Below are positions 25,323 through 33,000 of a stretch of DNA of 49,971 bases, in pieces. The stretch lies in contig CANRLK010000008.1 of assembly GCA_947631465.1 (NCBI GenBank), positions 1-49,971 of the forward strand, given 5' to 3'. Below the pieces are notes generated by a model. That model saw only the letters and a list, made by a program, of their open reading frames with translations. It was not told the origin of the DNA and searched no databases. The position numbers and the translations under genes were made by a program. The stretch's first letter is position 1. Each line of letters opens with the position of its first letter. The stretch is from an uncultured Clostridia bacterium. Lineage in GTDB: Bacteria > Bacillota > Clostridia > Christensenellales > Borkfalkiaceae.

Positions 25323-25351
25323 TTGCTTTTCGGGAAAAAATTTGCTATAAT
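25323..25351 (+). promoter_or_regulatory. promoter giving a probably leaderless transcript
   Basis: TTGCTT (25323-25328), 17 bases, TATAAT (25346-25351). The protease start codon is only 8 bases after the -10 box, where transcription itself should start. Confidence 0.7.
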
Positions 25352-25358
25352 CTTGGGT

Positions 25359-26087
25359 ATGTTCGATCTATCGTATCTCATCGAAATTTTTGCGGGCTTT
25401 TTTGCTGTCGTCGTGGTGCTCACGCTCCATGAATTTGCTCACGCCTATGTCGCCTACCGCTGCGGGGACTATACGCCCAAGCTCAGCGGCAGACTTTCCT
25501 TGAACCCACTCAGACATTTCGATCTTATTGGGCTCATCTGTTTTACGCTCGTGGGATTCGGCTGGGCAAAGCCCGTTCCGATCAACCCGAACAATTTCAG
25601 AAAGTACCGCACGGGGCTTGCGCTCACGGCGTGTGCGGGGGTGGTCGTCAATTATATTTGCGCGTTTTTGTTTTATCCGCTCGCGCTCTTGACGATCAAC
25701 TATATGCCGCAGATCGCGTTCGTGACCGACTTTTTAAGGGATTTCTTCCTTTCGCTCTACTCGTTCAGCCTGTCGTTCTGCGTCTTTAATCTTCTGCCGT
25801 TCTATCCCTTGGACGGCTTCCGCCTGGTGGACGCATTGAACCGCCGCCGCGGCAAGGTCTACCGTTTCCTGCGCGAGTACGGCTATTATATCCTGCTGTT
25901 CTTGATCATCGAGAGCTTCGTCTGCAACCTCTTTGTGCGGATGGGCATTTCGCAAATGGACTATTTCAACATTTTGGGCTGGATCATGCAGTTTGCGACC
26001 AAGTACTTGGGCTTCCCGATCTTGGCGGTCTGGGGACTTGCGTTCGGCATGCCCGTCTCCGCGCTTTGGGGGCTTTTGCTATGGTAA
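25359..26087 (+). CDS. site-2 protease family membrane metalloprotease (M50)
   Basis: A 242-residue polytopic membrane protein with the zinc motif HEFAH (His24, Glu25, His28) in the first membrane helix and the third-ligand motif near LPFYPLDGFR (the D of LDG). Compact S2P proteins of this kind cleave membrane-embedded substrates. The start must be near ATG 25359 because HEFAH is at residue 24; that ATG has no Shine-Dalgarno site and lies at the predicted transcription start. The end overlaps scpA by 7 bases, the usual arrangement of this protease with scpAB in Firmicutes. Confidence 0.9.
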   Translation: MFDLSYLIEIFAGFFAVVVVLTLHEFAHAYVAYRCGDYTPKLSGRLSLNPLRHFDLIGLICFTLVGFGWAKPVPINPNNFRKYRTGLALTACAGVVVNYICAFLFYPLALLTINYMPQIAFVTDFLRDFFLSLYSFSLSFCVFNLLPFYPLDGFRLVDALNRRRGKVYRFLREYGYYILLFLIIESFVCNLFVRMGISQMDYFNILGWIMQFATKYLGFPILAVWGLAFGMPVSALWGLLLW

Positions 26088-26881
26088 ACCGCGAGAATTT
26101 CGAATCGGTCGTCGATTATACGACCGTCCTTGACGGCTTCGAAGGACCGCTCGACTTGCTTCTTTTCCTCATCAACAAGGAGGAGATCCGCATCGAGGAC
26201 GTGTTCGTCTCCAAGGTCACGGAGCAATTTCTCGATTACATGAAGGGGCTTCCGTATCTCGACGTCGACAAGGTGAGCGATTATCTCAACATCGCGGCGA
26301 CCATTCTCAAAATCAAGGCGCAAAGCCTCGTGCCCAATCTTCTCGACGACGAGGACATCGAACAGGACGTCGAAGAGGAGAAGGCGGAGCTTATCCGCGC
26401 GCTCGAAGAGTTTCGGCTCATCAAAGAGGAGACGAAAAAGCTCAAAGAGCTCGAAACGATCGGCTACTTTTTCAAAGAGCCCGACAAGAACGTCGGCGAG
26501 ACCAAGACGGTCTTTCTCCTCGACAATCTTACCCTCGAAGGCTTAGTCTCGGCGTTTTCGACGCTCATGTTGAAGCGGGGGAGTGAGATCTCCGAAAACG
26601 AGACGCGCGAGATCCCCAAGGACGAATTTACCGTCGCCCAAAAGGTGCAGACCATTTTGGAGACCCTCGAAACGCGGAAAGAAGTGGGCTTTTACGAACT
26701 CTTCGAACACCGCTACTTAAAGAGCGAGGTCGTCACGACCTTTCAGGCGCTTTTGGAACTTTTGAAATATCAATATCTCTGTGTCAGGCAGACGGAGGCG
26801 TTCGGGGAGATCTCCATCTCTCTCAATCCCGACCGCAACTCGGAGGAGGACGATCTTGGAAAAATTGACGAATATAATTGA
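26081..26881 (+). CDS. scpA: segregation and condensation protein A
   Basis: A 266-residue kleisin that bridges the SMC heads and ScpB in the chromosome condensin complex. The N-terminal signature YTTVLDGFEGPLDLLLFLI (about residues 12-30) and the C-terminal winged-helix region are present. Start ATG 26081 with GGGGG upstream; a TTG at 26066 is possible but less likely. It overlaps both neighbours, so translation is probably coupled. Confidence 0.95.
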   Translation: MVNRENFESVVDYTTVLDGFEGPLDLLLFLINKEEIRIEDVFVSKVTEQFLDYMKGLPYLDVDKVSDYLNIAATILKIKAQSLVPNLLDDEDIEQDVEEEKAELIRALEEFRLIKEETKKLKELETIGYFFKEPDKNVGETKTVFLLDNLTLEGLVSAFSTLMLKRGSEISENETREIPKDEFTVAQKVQTILETLETRKEVGFYELFEHRYLKSEVVTTFQALLELLKYQYLCVRQTEAFGEISISLNPDRNSEEDDLGKIDEYN

Positions 26882-27551
26882 GGCGATCCTCTTTGCCTCG
26901 GGCAAGAGCGTCGCGCTCTCGGACATCGGCGAAAAGCTCGGCGTTTCGGTGCGGGAGATCAAAAAGAGCCTCGAAGAGCTCGAAGCGCGCTACGGCAGCG
27001 AGGGGGGCATCCGCCTGTTGCAGTTCAACGGCAAGGCGCAGCTCGCGTCCAACCCCGACTATAAGGCGGACGTCGAAGCCGTACTCAATCCCATCCGCGA
27101 AAAGGAACTCACCCGCACCATTCTCGAATGTGCGGCGATCGTCGCCTATAAGCAGCCCATCACCAAGACCGAGATCGAACTCTTGCGCGGGGCGAACAGC
27201 GACTATGCCGTCCATGCGCTCGTCGAGCTCAAACTCATCTATCCCTGCGGCAGAAAGGACGCGGTGGGGCGTCCCATCCTCTATGCGACGACGGATGAAT
27301 TTTTGAAACGGTTCAAGCTCAATTCTCTCTCCGATCTTCCCGACTACGAGACGCTCATGGCGGCGATCAGCCGCACCGAGACGGACAGCTATCTCTATGC
27401 GCGGGAAGAATATACGGACGGCGAAGAGGGGACGGACGAAGAACCTTCGCGCGCCCGTGAGGGATTGCAAGAGGAAACCCCTTCGGACGGCTACGAGATC
27501 CCCGACTTTTTGCGCGGGCTCGACGAGGGCGATCTCGTCAAGATCGGATAA
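26856..27551 (+). CDS. scpB: segregation and condensation protein B
   Basis: A 231-residue ScpB with two winged-helix domains (starting EKLTNIIEAILFASGKSVAL; second with ILECAAIVAYKQPITKTEIE), binding ScpA in the SMC complex. Start is TTG 26856, chosen because GGAGGAGG lies 7 bases upstream and the family begins here; it overlaps scpA by 26 bases. The last 45 residues form an acidic extension beyond the usual fold. Confidence 0.95.
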   Translation: MEKLTNIIEAILFASGKSVALSDIGEKLGVSVREIKKSLEELEARYGSEGGIRLLQFNGKAQLASNPDYKADVEAVLNPIREKELTRTILECAAIVAYKQPITKTEIELLRGANSDYAVHALVELKLIYPCGRKDAVGRPILYATTDEFLKRFKLNSLSDLPDYETLMAAISRTETDSYLYAREEYTDGEEGTDEEPSRAREGLQEETPSDGYEIPDFLRGLDEGDLVKIG

Positions 27552-27572
27552 ATCGGAGAAAGGGGCGCGGAT

Positions 27573-28616
27573 ATGCCGAAAACAAACGAAAATCCCAACA
27601 TTCAACGCTTTCGCGAGGCGAAGTACGGGCTCATGTTGCATTTCGGGCTGTATTCCCTGCTCGGCGGCGTGTATCGCGGAAAGCTCGGTCCGAATTATGC
27701 CGAGTGGACGCAGTGCTTTTTGAAGATCGGAAACGCCGAAATGGAACGCCTTGCGAAGATCTTTTGCCCGATCTACTTCGACGCGGACGAAATCTGCGCC
27801 TTCGCAAAGCGCTGCGGCATGAAGTATCTCGTCGTCACGGCAAAGCACCACGAGGGCTTCGCGCTCTTCCGTTCCAAGGCAGACGGCTTCAACGTGTTCG
27901 ACGCTTCGCCCTTTCATCGGGACATCATCAAAGAGCTTTCAACGGCGTGCGAGAAACACGGGCTCAAATTCGGGGTCTATTATTCGCAGGTCATCGATTG
28001 GCATGAAAAGCACGGCGGGGGGTACACCTGCGACCCTTCGGACGCGGCGGGGGACTCTTGGGAGAACAGCTGGGACTTCCCCGACAAGCGCGAAAAAAAT
28101 TATGAACTCTGCTTCCGCAAAAAGATCTTGCCGCAGATCGAAGAGCTCATGACAAATTACGGCGAGATCTTCACGGTCTGGTTCGACATGCCGCTCGACT
28201 CGACGCGGGCGCAAAGCGCAGAGATCTTCTCGCTCGTCAAGCGCCTGCAACCCAATTGCCTCGTCAATTCGCGCCTCGGGAACGGCTGTTACGACTTCGT
28301 CTCCTTGGGCGACAACGAGATCCCCGATACGCTCGAAACGAACGTGAAGGCGGGCGATCTGAACGGGATCAACGGATTAAAGCCCTCGCCCTTCGGACTC
28401 TATGAGTCCGCATGCACCCTCAACCGCTCCTGGGGATACACGGCGACGCAGCCCCGCTGGAAGAGCGCGGATACGGTCTTGACGACGAGAAAAAAGCTCG
28501 AAAAACTCGGCGTGAACTATCTCGTCAACATCGGGCTCGACGGCTTGGGCAGAATCCCGTATGAGGCGCAGGAGCTGCTCTCTTCCGTGCAGGAGAAGTA
28601 TCGCGCGGATAAATAA
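27573..28616 (+). CDS. alpha-L-fucosidase, GH29 family
   Basis: A 347-residue glycoside hydrolase that releases L-fucose from glycans by a retaining mechanism. The family pattern is clear: KYGLMLHFGLYSL at the N terminus, TAKHHEGFALF (about residues 90-100), and VWFDMP, whose Asp (about residue 204) is the expected nucleophile. There is no signal peptide, so the enzyme is cytoplasmic and would act on imported oligosaccharides. The C-terminal beta domain found in longer members is missing. AAAGGGG upstream supports ATG 27573. Suits a gut-living organism using host mucin or milk glycans (inference). Confidence 0.9.
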   Translation: MPKTNENPNIQRFREAKYGLMLHFGLYSLLGGVYRGKLGPNYAEWTQCFLKIGNAEMERLAKIFCPIYFDADEICAFAKRCGMKYLVVTAKHHEGFALFRSKADGFNVFDASPFHRDIIKELSTACEKHGLKFGVYYSQVIDWHEKHGGGYTCDPSDAAGDSWENSWDFPDKREKNYELCFRKKILPQIEELMTNYGEIFTVWFDMPLDSTRAQSAEIFSLVKRLQPNCLVNSRLGNGCYDFVSLGDNEIPDTLETNVKAGDLNGINGLKPSPFGLYESACTLNRSWGYTATQPRWKSADTVLTTRKKLEKLGVNYLVNIGLDGLGRIPYEAQELLSSVQEKYRADK

Positions 28617-28639
28617 ATTTTTGCAGAGATCGATTATTC

Positions 28640-28676
28640 AAAACAGCGTGGAACGTTCCCGCTGTTTTTGTTTTGT
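28640..28676 (+). terminator. terminator after the fucosidase gene
   Basis: AAAACAGCG pairs with CGCTGTTTT around GGAACGTTCC, followed by TTGTTTTG. Confidence 0.8.
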
Positions 28677-28792
28677 GAGATTTTGCTTAAAAATGCGATT
28701 TTTCCCGCGCCGTATGCAAGGTCGGACGGTTATTCTCCTTGGGAAGAGGGAAAAATTTATCGCATAAAAATCTAACGAAAAGGAGTGAAACA

Positions 28793-29704
28793 ATGCAGTA
28801 CAAGGAATGGTTGAACGAGTGGTTGGAGCTGTATGTGAAGGCGTCGACGAAGGAAAGAACGTATCAAAAGTACCGAATGCAGGCGGAGCGGTATCTCTTT
28901 CCCGCGCTCGGCGAGTTCGAACTCGAAAAGCTCACGGCGGGGGAGCTTCAAAAGTTCTCGGTCTCCCTGCAACACCGCGGGCTCGCCCCGAACAGCGTCA
29001 ATTTTATCGTAGCGATCTTGAAGGCGTCGCTCAAAAAGGGGGTCGCGCTCGGCATCGTCGATCGGCAGTTCGCGGACGCGATCGTCCGTCCCAAACAGCG
29101 GACGGGGCAGGTGACTTGCTTCACAAAAGCGGAGCAAAAGAAGATCGAAAATTACATTTTGGAGAAACAAAAGCCGTTTTTGTACGGGATTTTGCTCTGC
29201 CTTTATACGGGGCTGAGAATCGGCGAACTTTTGGCGCTCACCTGGGACGACGTGGACCTTAAAAAGGGCACGCTGTCCGTCACAAAGTCCTGCCACGACA
29301 GCTGGGGACAAAACAAGTACGTCAAAGTGTTCGATACGACCAAAACGGCGAGCTCCGAGCGCATTATCCCGCTGCCGAAGCAGATCGTCTCGATCTTAAA
29401 ATTAGTGAAACGGCAGACGTGCGGGAGATTTGTCGTCGTGGGAAAGAGCGAATACGGCGCACAGATACGGTCGTATCAAAGGACGTTCGGTCATTTGCTT
29501 AAAATTCTGAACATCGAGCACCGCGGTTTTCATACGCTTCGGCATACGTTCGCAACGCGGGCGATCGAAGTCGGTATGGACGTCAAGACGCTCTCCGAGA
29601 TCTTGGGGCATCGGAATCCGTCCGTGACCCTTCGCAGATATGCGCATTCACTCATCGAACACAAGACGGAAATGATGAACAAAGTCGGTCATTTGCTTGT
29701 GTAA
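28793..29704 (+). CDS. tyrosine recombinase
   Basis: A 303-residue phage-integrase-family recombinase. An N-terminal SAM-like core-binding domain (residues 1-100) precedes the catalytic domain with Arg in TGLRIGEL (about residue 141), Lys in DTTKTASS, HTLRHTFATR (about 246-255), and LGHRNPSVTLRRYAH, whose Tyr (about 283) is the nucleophile. The start ATG 28793 has AAAGGAGTG upstream. There is no arm-binding N-terminal domain, as in invertases and Xer proteins. Beside it lies a pair of inverted sites around a promoter (29761-29949), which suggests it flips that promoter. No other phage or transposon gene is nearby. Confidence 0.93.
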   Translation: MQYKEWLNEWLELYVKASTKERTYQKYRMQAERYLFPALGEFELEKLTAGELQKFSVSLQHRGLAPNSVNFIVAILKASLKKGVALGIVDRQFADAIVRPKQRTGQVTCFTKAEQKKIENYILEKQKPFLYGILLCLYTGLRIGELLALTWDDVDLKKGTLSVTKSCHDSWGQNKYVKVFDTTKTASSERIIPLPKQIVSILKLVKRQTCGRFVVVGKSEYGAQIRSYQRTFGHLLKILNIEHRGFHTLRHTFATRAIEVGMDVKTLSEILGHRNPSVTLRRYAHSLIEHKTEMMNKVGHLLV

Positions 29705-29727
29705 AATGAAAAAAGTTCACAAAAAAT

Positions 29728-29759
29728 GAAAAAGGCGGCATGTGGGTTGCCGCCTTTTT
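29728..29759. terminator. bidirectional terminator after the recombinase
   Basis: AAAAAGGCGGC pairs with GCCGCCTTTTT around ATGTGGGTT. The flanking A and T runs let it end transcripts from either side, including the leftward promoter at 29802-29830. Confidence 0.9.
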
Positions 29760-29760
29760 C

Positions 29761-29790
29761 AGTACATAGAATAAGCTATTCTATGTACTT
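29761..29790. repeat. left inverted recombination-like site (IR-L)
   Basis: Two inverted arms AGTACATAGAATA and TATTCTATGTACT surround an asymmetric centre. The 15-base core AGAATAAGCTATTCT (29768-29782) is an exact reverse complement of the core at 29928-29942, so the two sites are in opposite orientation. Arms of about 11 bases and a 7-base spacer (TAAGCTA) fit a tyrosine-recombinase site. Confidence 0.75.
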
Positions 29791-29801
29791 AGACACAATC
29801 T

Positions 29802-29830
29802 ATTTTACATCATTTTATGTAGGAAGTCAA
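29802..29830 (-). promoter_or_regulatory. sigma-A promoter inside the invertible segment, now facing left
   Basis: Minus strand TTGACT (29830-29825), exactly 17 bases, TAAAAT (29807-29802). In the present orientation it drives transcription towards IR-L and the recombinase terminator. Inversion between the two sites would turn it toward the prepilin operon at 30007. Confidence 0.8.
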
Positions 29831-29927
29831 GGAATAAACGCGATTTAACGAAAAAAATAAAAGATTTTCTGTGAAATTTTTTGTCATACAATAGATTTTA
29901 TGTTCTTTTCGGGTCGAAAAGTGACGC

Positions 29928-29949
29928 AGAATAGCTTATTCTCTGTACT
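29928..29949. repeat. right inverted recombination-like site (IR-R)
   Basis: Reverse complement of the left 22 bases of IR-L with a single mismatch (29761-29782 against 29928-29949). The far arm (GTGACGC) is degenerate. A further half-site AAGTACACAGA lies at 29964-29974. Confidence 0.75.
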
Positions 29950-30006
29950 TAAATTCGGCATGAAAGTACACAGAAAAAAACATTCACAAAGCCACGGAGG
30001 GGAAAA

Positions 30007-33000
30007 ATGACGCTTCAAAAACATCGTAAAACAAGACGCGGTTTTTCTTTGGCGGAGCTTCTTATCGTCGTCGCCATCATCGGGGTCCTTGCGGGGATTG
30101 CCTTCGTGTTTATCAATCCCAAGGACATTGATTATGTGGAATACAACCGCAGTGCGGAAGCCATTGCGACAGCCGTGCAAAACCGCCTTACGGAGATCCG
30201 CAACACGGGCGATATGTCAACCCTTCGCGCCCTCGGTGAACAGCTGACGGGATCCGAGTCTATGACGTCCATGGCAGAGAGCACCGACGCGGAAGCAAAG
30301 AAGGGCGGCTATCGCTATCTCTTCAATTATTCGAAGGATGCGAGTGGAACGATTACGAAGAACACTCTGATGAGTTACATCCTTCCCTTCGGTGCGATCG
30401 ATCCCGACATTGCCGACGGGTATTTTGCGGTCATTTTCCAATCGGACACGGGGATGTGTCAAGAAGTGTTCTATTCTCCTAACGAGTTTGAAACTTGCAC
30501 GGTGGATTATCTTTTAACTTTAAGAGGCAACGAAAATGCAGATAAGCGCAAGAAGGCTAATGTCGGCTATTATTTGGGTGAGGCGGACGATCAAGAGATC
30601 GCCTTTGCGAACCTTCCCACGCCGCAGCTCACGATCACGAACTATGAGGAGCTTGTGCTTCAAATCAAAATTCCGAAAGTCAAGCAGCTCGCGGACAAAA
30701 AGCTCGGTCTTCTCATTTCTTTGACTGACAAGGGCGGCGAGGCATTCTCTAAAGAAAAATTATCTCTTACGCAAACTGCGATCTATTCTACCTTCCCGCT
30801 CGGGGATAGTTTGACGGGCGTCGGGAAACCCGTCATTTTGTCAGAACCCCAAAATCAAGAAATCGTTACGGATTCGACGTATACCATGATCTTGGATACG
30901 GTAAAAACGTGTGACACGGTCGATTCGAATGTAGCGCTCGCAAAGACTCCTACGGACAAATTCGAAAATTGGGCGATGCGTTCGGATGCGACAGCAAGGG
31001 AAGGCGATAAAGACAAACCTTTCCAGCTCGGCGATAATTCGGTCATTACGGTCACCGTTTATTGCTTGTACAACGAGAACGACAAGAATTACAGTCAAGA
31101 TTTCCCCGTCGATCCGACCTTCCTGCCGCGTTCGGCGTCTTTGACGTTCAACGGCTGGTTCAATAATTACAACGATAAAACGGTTGAGATTGCTTGCGGG
31201 CGGCATTTGCAAAATCTCAACAATTTGACGGAATTGAGACCGAACCTGGAAAGTTATTTGCCCGAAGTGACGGAAAAGGACGGCAATTATACGTATGGCG
31301 ATCACAACTACGGGATGGCGCATGCTTATACCAACGGTACAAGTGATGGGGATCCCACGGTCAGCTCCGATGACATCGATGAAAAGTACGACAGAAAGGG
31401 TTATGTCAAGAGGATCGAGAAAGCGAAGCAGATCAACGCGATCGACTTCGACAACGACGGCTGGAAAGAGAAGGGACAGCAGATTCTCTTTACGCCCGTC
31501 AATCTTCCGAAGGATTTTTACTACTACGGCAACTATTTGACGATCAGTCATTTGAAAGTCGACGCTCCGTTCTATGCGGGGCTGTTCGGCTATGTATACC
31601 ATGTGCGGCTGTATGATATTTTGCTTGTCAATCCTTCCGTGAAAAGCCAAATGACCGCACATTTTTCGGAGCTCTACGAAATGGGCGTGGGCGCGCTCAT
31701 CGGCACTTCCCGCGATTCTTCTCACATCAATAACTGCCAAGTTTATATGACGCAGGAAAACGGGAAATACGATCCCGAAAAATACCGCGTAACGGGCGAG
31801 TGCTATGTCGGCGGGCTCATCGGGTTCTGCGAAGATGAGCACATCGAGAACTGCTCCGCATCCGTCTACACGGGCTATCAAAAGGACGCAAAGAGGGAGG
31901 ACGGCAGCGACATTTCTTCGCGCTATGTCGGCGGGCTCATCGGGTGTATCACGGGCGACAGCAAGCTCGAAAACTGCTATGCGGCGGGGAATCTCTCGGG
32001 CGAATATGTCGGCGGGCTTGTCGGTTTCATCAAAGAGGACAGCGACCCCTCGGGCGATGATTATCGGATCGAGAGCTGCTATACGGCGGGACATATCGAG
32101 TATGCTACGGTCGAGGCAGCGGGGATTTTGGGACGCATTTACGAGCTTGCGGGCAATGCCAAGGGAGCTGTCAGCGTCTACGGAAACTATTGCGTCGTCA
32201 TCTACGGCACGGAAAGCGGCAAGACCGCAGTCGGAACGCCAAATTACAGGTGGGACTGCAAGACGAAAGATGGAGAGACTGTTCCCATCTACGGTACGTT
32301 CAAGGGCGACGGCTTCGAATGGATCAGCACCGACGATATGGGTTTCAGCGACGTATATCTTACGGGAAGATACGGCGATGACACGTTCTTTGCGGGTGCG
32401 GTCTTTAAGAACGACAATAAGAATTATTACATCGCACAAAAGGGCATCTACTATTCGAACAGTCCGTATTTTACCGCATTGAATGATGAAGTCGAAGATC
32501 TTCTGACGAAGATCCAAGGCGACGCGACAAGTAAAAATTTGTCGACGGATATTGCAAACGCGAAAGATAAAGTCTTTTGGCTCAAAAAACTTGAAACGCT
32601 GGAAGAGCTCAAACGGATGATGGAAGAGATCATCTACGAAGTCGACAACGAAACGGGCAAGGATGCAGAGGGGATTCCCTATAACGAAGGCGGTTACGGC
32701 GACTATGAAACGAAAGAAATTGAGGTGGATGGAAAAAAGGTTACAGTAGAAGATACAGAAAAGAGTAAATATACCAAAGATTTGTATCTTGTGACCAAAA
32801 GAGCAAAGATCGAACAAGATGAAGATACAAGTGAGGGGACTGTAAAGTTAACGGTTGTGCAAGCGATCCACGCTATCTATAATAAGAAATATCCTGTAAC
32901 CGAAAACGGCGTGACTACGGAGAAAACCCTTGACGAATTAAACTATGGGGGAAGCGATAGCCAATTTCAAGATACAAACAAATATTTGAACGGCGACTAT

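Noticed and set aside
28793-29704. Reading the recombinase as the remnant of a prophage or integrative element
   Set aside because: No capsid, replication, relaxase or excisionase genes lie nearby, no tRNA attachment site is adjacent, and both flanks are ordinary genes. A local invertase role fits better.
30841-32817. A 658-codon minus-strand frame opposite the giant prepilin
   Set aside because: Antisense shadow of a protein whose prepilin leader and GLUG repeats are clear.
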